In this document: positions 24,801-36,524 of the stretch, one piece after another
Layout: each line of letters starts with the position of its first letter
Numbering within the stretch: position 1 is the first letter of the stretch
Assembly: GCA_020310875.1 (NCBI GenBank)
Contig: CM035427.1
Span: 91,942,468 to 92,006,467 of the forward strand
DNA length: 64,000 nucleotides
Origin: Ceratopteris richardii
Lineage: Eukaryota > Streptophyta > Polypodiopsida > Polypodiales > Pteridaceae
Direction: 5' to 3'
Notes under the pieces: generated by a model
What the model was told of the DNA's origin: nothing
The model's input: only the letters and a program-made list of their open reading frames with translations
The model's database searches: none
Translations under genes and position numbers: made by a program

Positions 24801-27213
24801 GTACGGCAGAGCTTGTACATCTGTAATTGGTACAACTCGCTTGTGACTTCTCGTTCTTGGCTAATCACTTTGGAGTGAGGATTTACTCAATGATACACAT
24901 ACAATGTAAGTGTACACTCTACAATCTATTGTGTATGCATATGTCATATATGATATATTTATACACGTGTATACATGTAAATATACTATGATATTGTTGT
25001 CTGTAGTTATTATATGTAGTATCTACTATATTTATTCTTAATTTTTTGTCAAAAGTTTGTTGGACGTCTGTCGTCGGCTAAACGTCAGAAGTTAGAAGTC
25101 AGAAAAATGTCAAGAACAATGAGGTTGGTGTCGAGGGTTTGTGGCTTCTTCGCCTGTCTAAACAGTCGTTTGACTTCCTTTTTAATCTTTGAACATAACT
25201 TCATACCAATCCACGCGGCCATGTACCTTGAAGTATTTGCAGACCAACGAATTATGATGAGAAGTTTGTGCTCTCTACAATTTCTGATTTTTTTTTTTTT
25301 AAAGAAATGTGAGTTTGTTATTTGACATTGGTGCTTCCAAGTACATTGTTTTTGACCTTAGCTTGTTTGAGATCATCTCATTTCAAATTTGCTAAACCTA
25401 ACTTGTTTTCGGGTGCAAATGATGAGACTCTTCAAGTCCAAGGCATAGGCATTATTGTTCGTAAGACTTATAGTAGTAAGAATTCAGTCTTGGTGATGTC
25501 GTGTACATGCCTAATGTTTCCAAGAACTTGATGTCTATATTTGCATTATTAAAGCATCATTTGAGTGATACAATCGGCATGAGTAAGTGCACTCTCTATG
25601 ATAAAATAGAGAAGTTTTGTTTTTTGTTATTCTTCGTAAGAATCTATTTGTGCTTTGTGTGCCACATAGTCTAAAAACTTTGTTCATATATGAGTATAAA
25701 AGAAAAACTTTTGTTAAGCAATGAGTACTTGTGAATGTATCAATCTTGTTTGTGATTTTTTTAATAGTCATGTGGATTACTACATTTTTGATCACAGAGA
25801 CAGCATGCCTATGCTTGTTATCATGCAATCCACATATGGCAATAAGTTATATACCTTATGATGTATATGCCCTCAGGAGTCGGATGTGTCACCATGTGAC
25901 CTCAAAGCCAACAACTTAAGCTCAAAACTTGGAGAATGGAGAGGCTTAGGCAGTAGGCTTTACTGCTTCAACGATCCCGAGGCGGATTTGTCATCATGTG
26001 ACCTCAAAGTCAACAACTTAAGCACAAAACTTGGAGAATGAAGAGGCTTAGGCAGTAGGCTTTACTGCTTCAACAATGACTCAACAGGACCGGTCACATC
26101 TCTTTTCAAGTAATAGCTGAGGTTATAGGCAGAAAGTAAAGAGCAAGCAAACACCTATTCTTTTAGAGGAACTTTAGGAATATTAGTGTAAAGATGAATC
26201 TATCCTTGCTGAGCAGGAACTTCTGTGCGTGTGTCTATCAGTCACTTTCTATTACCATCTATTGCCTAATGAAAATAAATTATGTATCCTAGACGCCTTG
26301 TATATTGGACAAGCTCATGAGTCACACTGTGTTACCCCCTAATGCCTAACCAGGGTAGATTATGTAAGTCTACTCTACTTGTACATTGAGCAGCCTCATG
26401 CTAATTTGTTTTCACACATTACTAAAAATGTTGTTTTTGGCTGCACTGTGCAGTCTTCAGAATAGTAATTCGTAATAAACTCATTCTAACTCTAATTTAT
26501 ATCTCTGCAGTGATGTCTGCCAATGGGGACACCAACAATGTAATGAAGGGAATCTCCATAGGTGCCTGTGATTATCTGCTGAAGCCAGTAAGGCTAGAAG
26601 AGCTTCAGAATATCTGGCAGCATGTGGTGAGGAAGAAGTACATGCCTGTAAAGGTATCTAGTTGTGAGTCTGAAGCCAAAGATCTCAAAAAGGCACAAAT
26701 AATTCAGAAGGAATCTGACAGAGTAACTGATGGAGGGTCTTCCTCATCTAGGAGTCTTCTAAAGAGAAGAGAATTTCTGGAAGAAAGCAGTCTCAATGAA
26801 CAGAGCCTTTGCACTGCAAAACGTCAAAGAGTCGTGTGGTCAGTAGACTTGCATCGAAAGTTCGTTTGTGCAATCAATCATCTTGGTATAGAACGTAAGA
26901 GTTTTTGCAATATACAAATCTATGTAAGCGTAAATCTCAATTTATTGAAACTTTATTTGAAATGTGTGCAGAGGCAGTTCCAAAGCGAATTCTTGACTTA
27001 ATGAATGTTCCAGGCCTTACTCGAGAAAATGTGGCAAGCCATCTGCAGGTTCAGCTCTTTTTGTTTATTATGCTACACATTTGTATACATATTATTCAAG
27101 TGATAACTGTAACAGTCCTGTGTCTGATTTTGAATTAGAAGTATCGGCTGTACCTGATAAAAAATCAACAGCGCCATCATCCATGGACAAAAAACCCTAT
27201 AGACCTATGTTGA
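21818..27213 (+). CDS. Type-B (ARR-type) cytokinin response regulator, C-terminally short
   Basis: Five exons join in frame with GT-AG borders: 21818-21926, 22145-22297, 26511-26894, 26972-27048 and 27139-27213, giving about 265 residues. The phosphoreceiver domain (about residues 10-125) opens with [14 protein letters not shown] and has the phospho-acceptor Asp in VVLSDVHMP and the conserved Lys in YLLKPVR. All catalytic residues are intact. A linker follows, then the GARP Myb-like DNA-binding domain (about residues 190-250) from [15 protein letters not shown] to [14 protein letters not shown] and KYRLYL. Intron positions fall where type-B ARR genes have them. Such proteins are nuclear transcription factors activated by His-Asp phosphorelay in cytokinin signalling. 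The start is the in-frame ATG nearest the domain; the frame is also open upstream, into repeat R. A stop comes 24 codons into the last exon, just after the GARP domain, so the usual long activation region is missing. A run of six A at 27159-27164 precedes it, and another frame stays open to about 27307. It may be a shortened gene, a young pseudogene, or one with further unseen exons. Confidence 0.82.
22636..22706. repeat. Compound trinucleotide microsatellite
   Basis: Runs of (ACT)n, (ACG)n, (ACC)n and (ATT)n succeed each other inside intron 2 of the response regulator. Confidence 0.95.
25310..25600 (+). pseudogene. Copia protease fragment in an intron
   Basis: The frame reads [18 protein letters not shown] and, after two breaks, [20 protein letters not shown]. 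These correspond to the copia protease D-S-G-A region (here D-I-G-A) and the downstream VLYVP-x-x-KNLLS block. It is small and stop-broken and has no visible LTR. Confidence 0.65.
25875..26080. repeat. Tandem duplication, unit about 103 bp
   Basis: Two adjacent copies share ATGTGACCTCAAAG, ACAACTTAAGC, AAAACTTGGAGAATG and GGCAGTAGGCTTTACTGC, with about ten differences between them. They lie in intron 2 of the response regulator. Confidence 0.88.
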
Positions 27214-28449
27214 TTGGAAACTCTTGCAGCTTGATAAATTCTTTTAACATCCTGAATGAAGGTTTTTCTCATGACGATCATACACCTTCCAAAGAAAAGC
27301 ATTATTAACTGCAATATAACAGATTGGACCACGAAAACACATTGTACAAATCAGAAGCTATTGCCTTTTATTCACAATGAACCGGATATTCAAGCACATG
27401 CAGATATGGCTGAATTAAGGATAGAGTCCAGGTTGGGGAGACCAGGGTTATCTGGACCATTTTCTGATTTAGTCGAGAGAAAAGTTCAGGTCTATTTTAA
27501 AACAGGTTGCAAGCGTGTTTATTACTAGTAGGTTTGTATTAAGATAGCAGCAACCAGATGAAAGCTAAGAGAAAATGTTGTCCTCAAGATGGCAAGAGAC
27601 GACAAGGAGGCATCCTTCCTTGCCATACATTGAGATGCAGATTAAAGTCTGAAAGGAAGATGAACTGATATCATCTTAGCTTTATAATATTACTCGTGGA
27701 CAATGTGCTTATGAGTAGGCTGATGTCCTTGTAACATGAATTCATCACTTTAGCTGAGCAAATCATTTGTAGAAGAAATTGAATGGCAATTTGATTGTTT
27801 CGCTTGACTAATCATTTTAGCAAGAAAGTTTCACATTTACAAATGTTCATGTGCATGATAAAGAGAAGAAACAGACCCAAGTTTAAGCACCGCAAATGAC
27901 ATATAACAATTTAAGTAATACGAACATCTAGTCAACAGGTTAATCCAACTATACCAAGTTTCAAACATAAAAAACGACCCATCCATAAGTTTTGCAAGTG
28001 GCACAATAAAAAAGAGAACCAAAGTCAGGGAATCAAGATAAGAGCTTCACCAAAATCAATCAAATTCAAATCTCTTCAAGTACCCACCAAAAAGTGCACT
28101 ACAATGATTGGTGGGTGGTTAGTCAGATCATAAGAAAAATGAAACTTCTATATAAGCACCATTTTGACTTTGTTTCTTGAGTTGTATGAGTTCCACAATT
28201 TCTCTCTTAATTTAGTGTAGTAGTAAACTCGAGCAAGCAGCCTTTTGCTTGGCTATCTCATTTTTTAATGATTTTGCTCCTTCTATTTAAAGGAGTGGTT
28301 AAGCTTTCACAATATTGTTTCTATTTAAAGGAGTGGTTAAGCTTTCACAATATTGTTTCTACAATTCAAGCATCATTTGATCTCTTATATATTGCCCAAA
28401 TGGTGGCATATTCTCAAGTCCTTTTATTGAATGAATTATGAGAAATTGT
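27214..28449. other. Downstream of response regulator; no gene recognised
   Basis: Short open frames at 27256-27528 have no family motif; they could be decayed C-terminal exons of the response regulator, but nothing supports this. At 28283-28358 a unit of about 38 bp (CTATTTAAAGGAGTGGTTAA and following) is repeated in tandem. The rest is AT-rich and featureless. Confidence 0.5.
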
Positions 28450-29601
28450 CAAGTTTGTGTACTTACATCTTTGCATATAAGTAGAGAGTGTTGCAGATAG
28501 ATAGCTTGAGATATCCATACTTGAAACTTGGAAAAGGTATTTGCCTTGAGCTTCAAGAAGTATACCCAAATATATCTTGAGTGATCATCTACTACAAGAA
28601 AGAAGTAGATGGATCCACTTAGAGAAGGGATATTCATGGGTCCATAGAGATCCATGTGGACTAGGGCAAGAGGGTTCCTAGCTTGGGTGGAAGCCACCTT
28701 GGGAATGGGAGCCTTATGCTGCTTGCTTTGTGTGCAAGCTTGGCAGATATCGTATACTTGCTCGATCTTGGGAAACCCCTTAACCATCTATAATGCATAA
28801 ATTTTGGTTGAGTATGAGATGTGCCTGTATCTTTGGTGCCAGATGCTAGAAAGGGACTCCTTATATAGAAAACATAATAGCTTGTACAACCCTTTGTCTT
28901 CAACTCTTTGTGCGATGATGTCTTTAGTTGTAGGGTCAATTACCTTTACAGATGTGTTATAAAATAACACTTGTTTGTGATGGTCAGTGATGGACTTAAC
29001 TGAGTGTAGGTTCATGCATAAGTTTGAAACAAATAATATAGTAGATAAGATTTACACTCCCATGGTCATTGGTGATTTGAACTTTTCCTTTGCCTTCAAT
29101 AAGAAGGCTTTTGTGGTTGCCTGAATAGTCTTCACTAGTGTGATCTTCGATCTCTTGGAATATGTCCTCGATGGAAACTTGTCGGCCATACAACGCGATC
29201 TTGCGTTGATTTTATTCAAAGGTGGAAATAACTTTAATGATGAGATCCTAGGGCCTAATTGAGAGGTTGTGAAACTCGACCTCTAAGGTGTAGATTTTTG
29301 AAGGGGTTTTGTCCTCATAAAGATTTTACAAGATCGTTCAAGCTTCAAGGAATATTTTATAGGAGATAATATGGTCCTTGGTCAACTCATCACAAGCTAA
29401 AAGTAATTGTCATAAAGCTCTCTTATCTTTGACATTCCAAACATTCGAGGTTGTTAGATCACTATCTTTGTCTAGCTCAAGCTCTATTCCTTCAACTACT
29501 TCATATAAGAGGTTGGTATAAAGGTATACCCTAATTAAATCTTTCCATAGATTATAGGTGGTGCCATTTAATTGCTCATCCTTTGGCATAAGAGTCGACA
29601 T
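28450..29601 (-). pseudogene. Decayed copia gag and integrase fragment
   Basis: On the minus strand the N-terminal Gag motif LNGTTYNLWKDLIRVYL is at about 29530-29580. A long decayed stretch follows. The pre-integrase zinc motif and integrase start read ICQACTQSKQHKAPIP, HMDLYGPMNIPSLSG and FLVVDDHSRYIWVYFLK, at about 28560-28740. The first catalytic Asp is present (HMD). The remainder of the integrase, the RT and the RNase H are not found. Frames shift at least twice. No LTR was recognised at either side. Confidence 0.75.
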
Positions 29602-31522
29602 AAATGAAGGTAAGTACTATTGAATTGAAGACTCCGTATTCGAGATTGTAGATATTATTATTGTTAAAAATAATTTTTCATACCTGTAAAATGAAGTCAA
29701 AATTAACACAAATGTTGAGATGGAATAGGGGCGATTAGAGTAGCCCTACTCTTGATGATACCTTGGGAAGGAAGGATGCTTAGAATGGCCCTATACTTGG
29801 CATCGAAAGTGAGACAAGTCTGATGCAAAGAGAGGACTTAGAGTAGGCCGATGCACACCAAGATAGCCTTACATTAGGCTTAAGAACCTGAGAAAGCTCG
29901 TGGGTGGGCTTAGACTAGCCTCCAATCCACAGATGCACACACAATAAAAATCCTTCTTATATTTATGATGTTACAAGAAGGGCACTTAGTGCCAAAGTAT
30001 GCTAAGTGACAGTTGACACCCGTTGAGGAAATACAAATGGAACCCTTAGAAAGTGGACACTTAAATCCTTGGAGTTCCAAAAATGAAGGATTCAAAATAT
30101 GTACCACAATGCGGGTAAAGGAATCTTTGGAGTTATAAAGGTTGATGCTTTAAATAATGATGCCAAAGGTTCTTATGGAAAGGGCAGTTGTAGAGATAAA
30201 TACCTTTAGGAAAATAGAGCCAATAGTAGAAATACATTGTTGATCGTCTGGTGGCACAAAAGATTTTGCAAAAAATGGATCAAGTGGAATAAAAAAAGTG
30301 AAACTTATCTTATCTGACTTATATCAGTGATAATATATGCACAATGTCCTCCATGTGGATGCAATCAAAATCATCCATATCTCTCTCTTTCTCTCTCTCT
30401 CTCTCTCTCGATATCTTTTATCTAATGCATGAATGCCATCAGAAGCTTGCACTCTGCACAGAGAGCAACATTCACATTCCTCAAATGACGATGAATCTAC
30501 AAAGCATAGTGAGAGACAATCAAACTCTTCTTACTCTCTCTCTCTCTCTTTCTTTTTGTCAGAGGAGTACATACACTTTTGTTTCGCTAGTAAGAAACGA
30601 AGACTGAAGGAAGTTGTGCAAAGCAACTATGAAAGTCTGCTAGTAAGGTGCAATGGAAGGATGTAGAGAGAACGACGCATCATCTCGACATCAGAGTGCA
30701 CAAAGAGTAGGTGTTTTCTTTCACAGTGTCATCCTCTATTTGTCGAGTAATGGTGTAGACATTATGCGTAAGGGAGATGATATGCTTGCTCTGAGAAACT
30801 TGAGAGGCCTCTTTGTAGCAGTATGTAGAGGAAGATGTTGTAGCTATAGGGAATAGGAAGCTAACTCATTGCTTTTGTACATGCACAATCTCAGGAAGAT
30901 GTAATGATAGAATGTGGCTTCATATTTTCTTGTAATTTTGGAAAATGAAAGAAAGCTCTGCGCTTCTTTTGTTGTAGAATGATGGTGTCTACAATTACAT
31001 TTACTCCTTTAAGTCTTGTGAGACCATTGAAGGATCTTGCTGCATGCAAATCCTCCTTCACTGGAGCATCCTCATGCATGTGTAGTTTTGGCATTGTGCC
31101 AGTGAGGAGAAGAGTATTGAGGCTGTAAGCGACAAGCAAATTGCCATGACTTTGGCGTTGGCTATAGTACTTCGTGCATTGCCTCTCACTTTTCCTCAAG
31201 ATGCTTCAAGAGATGTCTCTCTCTTTCTCTCTCTGCCAAAGGCTGACGTTGTTGTCGTCTAGATCTTGTGTCTTGGAGAGTAAGATATCAGAACAATTGC
31301 AGAACAATGATCTTAGAACAATTGCATGAGAGAGTAAGAAGATGAGTGCGATGCTTAACACTATGTCAGTAGATAATGAGTATCCACTAGTGCTCAACAA
31401 GATGGTTGCAACTGTTTTTGTTCTCCCGCAGCAGAAGATGAGGGCAAACAAATTAGAACTGCAGAGTCTCGAGATGTTTGGTGCACTTTATCTCTCTCTC
31501 TTTGTTTCTCTCTCTCTCTCTC

Positions 31523-31572
<50 letters not shown>

Positions 31573-31979
31573 CTTTCTCTCTTCTTACCAGTTTCACTGT
31601 TACTGAATAGTTGTGTAAAGTGTAACAATACTCAGTCTCCGACTCAGAATGCCTGATTGTGAGAAAAAATGATAAATCGATTATAGTGCTATAGGTATAT
31701 GCATCAATGCATATGGATTCACAAGGATAGCCAGAATGTCACCAAACAAAATGTGGAGAGTGTCTATAAAATTTCACAAAGCTAAAGTGCGTTTCGTATG
31801 GACTCCATAAGTGTGTTTATAAACAATTCGAAAGAAGAGATTCCCACAACTCTAGAGAATGGATAAGATGGAAAAAATGATGAAAAGAAGGGTGGGAGGG
31901 TGGACAAATGGGAAAAATGTAACCCAAAGAGAGCACAAAATGACTTCCAATGACTACAGAGACACACCACCAAGCTCAA
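29602..31979. other. No gene recognised; CT-rich microsatellites
   Basis: There is no coding region with recognisable motifs on either strand. CT-dinucleotide runs occur at about 30381-30409, 30535-30550 and 31493-31570. The frames rich in Leu-Ser or Arg-Glu over them are artefacts. Part of the stretch may be old LTR sequence. Confidence 0.5.
31486..31571. repeat. (CT)n microsatellite
   Basis: About 85 bp of CT dinucleotides with few interruptions. A smaller one is at 30381-30409. Confidence 0.95.
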
Positions 31980-32199
31980 GCTCTACTTGAACCACCATGT
32001 TAGTACAATCCGACATAGAAGAGGCCCAATAATTTTTTTTCATAACTTATTTTCCATTGAAAGTGATTTTCATTACTAGACATACATTGTGAATTCCATT
32101 TTTGGTAGAATAGACTCCATTTTTTCCAAGACAAAGAGTGCTCGAGCTTGAGGAGTAGTAGATCTTCTACTTCCATACTAATTTTCATATTTTTTAGAC

Positions 32200-32570
32200 T
32201 CCGTTTGAGACCTCAAATAAGCCTTGGAACCTAATTTTTAACTAGGCCCAACACTAGGTCTAGACAATGCCAAAAGCTAGTTAAAACCTATAAAAAGAGC
32301 TAGAGAGCTCATTTTTGAGGTTAGATTGTTAGAGTTTTGAGCTATTGTAAGAGACTTTTTAAGTAATACAAAGAACTCCATTGTTTCTCTCTTTGTTCTT
32401 GCCATGTGTGTGTGCGTGTGTATATGTGTGCATGCTTGTGTACTTCTCACTCACACACTTGTGCCATCACTTGCTCATAGTCATCATACTAGTCCTCACA
32501 TCTCCACGGATTGACAATTATGAGGTGGATCTCCTCACGTTCGTACTTGCCATTGTGCTAGAGTAACACC
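32200..32570 (+). mobile_element. Ty3/gypsy-type LTR (3' part)
   Basis: A TATA box (TATAAAAA, 32289-32296) is followed by a transcript-start-like region. The sequence ends just before a tRNA-Asp primer site. This layout is that of a gypsy 5' LTR. The upstream boundary is not seen, so only the part I can defend is given. No gag or pol of this element is readable downstream. Confidence 0.6.
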
Positions 32571-32575
32571 AAATT

Positions 32576-32593
32576 TGGCGCCGTTGCTAGGGA
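32576..32593 (+). promoter_or_regulatory. tRNA-Asp primer-binding site
   Basis: TGGCGCCGTTGCTAGGGA complements the 3' end of plant tRNA-Asp, with one change from the usual TGGCGCCGTTGCCGGGGA-type site of plant gypsy elements. Confidence 0.8.
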
Positions 32594-32934
32594 AATAGCT
32601 TCGAGGGCGAGCGTGTGATGGTAACACGTAGAGTTGTGGCATTGGAGTCATAGGTATTTTCCTTATTGTTCATCATTTTCTCTTACTTTCATCATCACCA
32701 TCATCGTCCTCATCACCTCCCACCTCCATCTCCACCTTCACAAAAATTTTAGTTTTTTTATCATATTCCCCTCCCCACCTTATTTCCCTCATTTCACTTG
32801 TGAGAGAGAGCGAGAGAGCTTGTGTGCGATGTGTTTTTATGTGTTTTTGAGCTTTTGCTACAGGTTCTAGCTGTATCATAATCTCTAGTAGCTTGCGTAG
32901 GTATGATAGACCTCGGCATAGGTCCTGAGACAAC

Positions 32935-33460
32935 AATCTCTGTCTATCACGACAGCCAGAGAAAGTTGGTATTTTTTGTTTGCATGTATGGCACGATAAA
33001 CCACACCATTAGAGCACTCCAAATCATCAAAGATATCCAAAAATTTGCATTTTTTCTATCTATCGTGACATACCAAAATCACGACAGACGACAGACAATG
33101 TCTATCATGACAAACAACATCACGATGGACGATAGACCCCATCTATCATGACAGACACCCATCTATCGGGAGAGACACATGTCTATCGTGAAAGACAAGA
33201 CTCCATGATAGACACTGTCTATCGCGATAGACAACCTCACGATGGATGATAGAAACCCATCTATCACGACAGACACCCGTCTATCGTGACACAAAAGACC
33301 CCATGATAGACGCCATCTATCACGATAAACACCTGTCTATTGAAATAGGTAGGACCCCACGATAGACACCGTCTATCGCGACAGACAGAGCCCACGATAG
33401 ACACCATCTATCACGATAGATAGAGCTCACAATAGACACCATCTATCACGACAGACATGC
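32935..33460. repeat. Array of quasi-palindromic repeats, core TCTATCRCGAYAGA
   Basis: At least a dozen copies of CGATAGAC and CATCTATCACGA-type motifs alternate across about 500 bp. In the better part (33340-33456) they form a tandem unit of about 35 bp beginning CCCACGATAGACACC and containing ATCTATCACGACAGACA. Each unit holds two overlapping dyads: GATAGA-(5 bases)-TCTATC, and TCTATC-(2 to 4 bases)-GATAGA. The best palindrome, CTATCGCGATAG, is at about 33220-33231. The array begins about 350 bp after the gypsy primer site, so it lies in what would be the untranslated leader. Confidence 0.8.
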
Positions 33461-34429
33461 ATTTTTGATAAAAAGTAAAGTGGTATTTTTTTGAAAATTT
33501 GGGGTAATTTTGGCCATATTTGCACACTCAATTACCCATAGAATTACAAAGGCCCTAAAAAAATGCACTAAAATCTAGAAAGGTCCTGTTTGCTTGTTTT
33601 AACCCCCTCAACCCTGAATCAACATATTTTTTCATACGAAATCCATTTTTTGAGCTCTAGAGCTTGTTGGAAGAATGAGTTGATTTTTAGATAGGTTATT
33701 TTGAAGTTGATCCTCAAGTGGGATAGGAAAACAAGGGGGGATCTAGAGGAAATTTTTTGGTAAAGCAAAGGGAGAAAAAGGGTCTTTAAAAGTGTCTGAA
33801 TCAAATTTTTTGTCAATTGAACTTGGAAAGTTGGGCTAAACTTTGATCTTTTACAGGATCATTAAGAGCCCTTGGAGAAACCGAAGCAAGAGCTAGTGTG
33901 TGCAAGATTGGGAATGCGCTTCCTGTGCAGTCAAGTGAAGCAAGGAGAAGTGACTTGAGGTTGGAAGATCTCTCAACCCCCTTAGTCCATTCCTAGCTTA
34001 GGCTAAGTGCTGATAGACGTTTTGATTGATTCGAGGTACGATAGGAACACTCAAGTTCTAAGAGTCTCTAAATTCTCAAGCCTAAGAATAGGTTAAATTG
34101 CAATCAAGGGACAAACTAAGGGAAAAGAAATTAAGCTAAGTGGATGAAGAACATCAAGTATGACACACTTAAGTGCTCCTGACGACGCTTAACTAAAGAC
34201 AAGAAAATACGTACAAAGGGAATTAAACGGAACAAGTGATTGGTATCAAAGAATGTGCAACGTGGTTGTATAAGGGTCATTGGGTTAACCAGTAGGGCAT
34301 ATGAACCTGAGATCAGGAAGACACCTAGGGAGAGATCATTGAAGTATTAGATCTTCCGAGGCTAGTGTCAACCATACCACTAGGTCTTGGGCCCAGGACT
34401 TGAGAGCCTATGCTTACGTTCTAAGTTCA
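33461..34429 (+). other. Probable untranslated leader of the gypsy element; no gene
   Basis: I find no Gag, protease or RT motif. Position and composition suit the long leader of a gypsy element, but nothing decides this. It ends where a minus-strand copia fragment begins. Confidence 0.4.
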
Positions 34430-34434
34430 GAAAT

Positions 34435-36427
34435 GAGGAAATAAGACTTCTAACGAGCTTCCTATACTTCTTAGCATCTACATCAGGCATGTTATCATCC
34501 ATAGATAGCTTATGATTTGCCTCCATAGGTGTATGAATCAGGCATGTCTTGAGCCTTTAACATACAAGGAGCCATTTCAACGCCTGTTCCTGCACTCAAC
34601 AATGCCATTTTGTTGAGGTGTATGAGCTGTGGTAAGTTGCCTTTTCACACCATGCTCCTTATAGTAATTATTGAATTCTATTGACAAGAATTCACCTCCT
34701 CTATCTATTATGAATTTCTTCAGTTTCCTTCCTGATTCATTTTCCACATACTTATGTCATGTTTTAAATTTTTCAAAAGCATCAGCCTTTTCTCGAATGA
34801 AATAAACCCACATCTTTCTATTATAATCGTCAACTAACAGAAAAAGTAGAAAGATCCTCCTAAAGCAGGTGTAGACATTTTACCGCATAGATCAGCATGT
34901 ACCAACTCTAGAGGAGCTTGAGATTGATTGCTAGTCTCTCTTGGAAATGCCTTTCGTTGTTGCTTGCCCATCATACAAGCTTCACAAGTTTCTTGCAACT
35001 CTGAAAATGCAGGCAAATGAGCCACCATCCCTATTCTTTGCATCTCCTTCAAAATTGCAAATCCGAGATGCCCAAATCGTTGGTGCCATAACCTGCTTAC
35101 ATCTTTATCTTTTGTAGCAGTTAAGGCACTTAACTCATACAGGTTATCACGTCCTTTACCTACTACATTACCTGATGAATCCATGATTTCTGCACTACTC
35201 TTATTGAAGTGAACTTCGAGTCCACGATTTGTTATTGCAAAAACTGACAATAAATTTCTTTTAAGTGTAGGTACATAGAGAACATCAGATAGATATTTCA
35301 CAACACCTAGAGAAGTGATAAAAGAGATGGTTCCAATTCCTCCCGCTGGACACTTGGAGTCATTTCCCACCACTACATTGATGGATTCCCGCAGAGGCAC
35401 TAGGGAACTATACCAATCCTTTTTACTGGTCATATGACGAGAAACTCCACTATCTAAAATCCATGGTCCATCAACACAAGCTTGAGCAGATGAGCATACC
35501 CCTTCAATAGCTACCCATAGTTCCAACTCTGTGTTGTTTGTAGACTCTTTGTTCTTCCACGATGATTTTATAGTCCCATTCCGTTCATCAGCTTGATTCT
35601 TTCTGCAATCCTTGATGGCGTGGCCTTTCTTTTCACAATAGAAGCAACTTCTTGTGAACTTTTTCTTCTTTGGCTTCTTCTTTGATCCATCAAAAGAGCC
35701 GTTACCTTTTGCATTTGCTGAGAATGCAGCATCACTTGTACTTTGGCGATTCTTCAGCTGCATCTCTTCTTCTAAACATAGCACAACATTCTTCAAATGT
35801 AAGGGGGTTGGTCTTACCTGAGTGGGCTATTACTAATCCATCATACTTTGTTGGAAGAACACGTACACATCTTTGAGCCAGCTCTTTTGGTGTTATAACA
35901 ACACCAACTGCAGCCAATTGATCTTGAAGATGTTTTATCCGTTTGATAAAATCTTCAGCCTTTTCAGAATCAGAATGCTTTTCGTTTGCCAACTGATTTT
36001 CTAAATTCTGTATCCTAGTGTGGTTCTTAGTCTCATATTGACGAGCCAATATGCCCCAGGCCTCATGTGATTTAGTAGTATGTTGAACTAAAGTAAGCAC
36101 AGAATCACTTACACTAGTGACAATTGCACATAATGCATCAACATTCCGCCTCTTCCAAGCTTGTAGAAGATCTGGATCTGGCTGAATCATCAATCTTGAA
36201 TTTTCTAGATCTTCAACTGGTATAGGCTCTGGATCCAATCCCATTGGTCCCATGATAGTGTCAAGTAATTCATAGGAGTCCAAAATTGCAAAAATTTTGA
36301 ACTTCCAAAGTGTATAGTTGGTTCCATCCAACTTCCGTTCAGTGAATGCAGATGGGCGAATTCGAATAGGTGCAACATTAACATTATCTGAAGCACCAAG
36401 ACCAGTGTTTGACGATGAAGCCATCAT
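34435..36427 (-). pseudogene. Copia element 4: gag-protease-integrase with deletion into RT end
   Basis: Gag starts at 36427 (MMASSSNTG) with FTERKLDGTNYTLWKFKIF. One frameshift near 35790, after NPLTFEEC, moves it to the next frame, with the intact zinc knuckle CFYCEKKGHAIKDC near 35630. The protease reads WILDSGVSRHM. The pre-integrase motif (LWHQRFGHL...CEACMMGKQ) and integrase start (HADLCGKM, LLVDDYNRKMW) follow to 34800. The integrase core IDRGGEF and HTPQQNGIVE is readable, with breaks, at 34620-34740. Then the sequence jumps to TPMEANHKLSMDD and YRKLV at 34440-34545, which is the end of reverse transcriptase. So most of RT is deleted and the 3' end is missing. Its 5' LTR is at 36525 and above, split by a younger insertion. 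The protein is related to element G at 61.4 kb. Confidence 0.88.
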
Positions 36428-36510
36428 GTAATCACTCGAATAATCTACTGATGTTCTAGTCTGCTAGTAGGCTAAAATATTGATACTTCTCAAGCTATTC
36501 GAACCTTACG

Positions 36511-36524
36511 GCTCTGATACCATG
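36511..36524 (-). promoter_or_regulatory. Initiator-Met primer-binding site of copia element 4
   Basis: On the minus strand TGGTATCAGAGCCG directly follows the LTR end ...TTGTCTTACA. Confidence 0.88.

Larger units (their letters stand above)
22298..26510 (+). other. Intron 2 of the response regulator, about 4.2 kb
   Basis: The intron starts GTGAG and ends CTGCAG. It contains a trinucleotide tract (ACT, then ACC, then ATT units) near 22636-22706. Near 25310-25600 lies a copia protease scrap. A tandem duplication is at 25875-26080. The near-palindrome CCTGACGTGTCAGG is at about 24171-24184. The stretch 22740-25100 otherwise shows no recognisable gene. Long, transposon-filled introns are typical of large plant genomes. 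Confidence 0.75.

Noticed and set aside
31342-31656. 104-codon frame with Ser-Leu repeats, and the Arg-Glu frame opposite
   Set aside because: The repeats come from a CT microsatellite and the rest has no recognisable motif.
32935-33460. CRISPR-like regularly spaced repeats
   Set aside because: Spacing is irregular, spacers are themselves versions of the repeat, and the setting is a plant retrotransposon.
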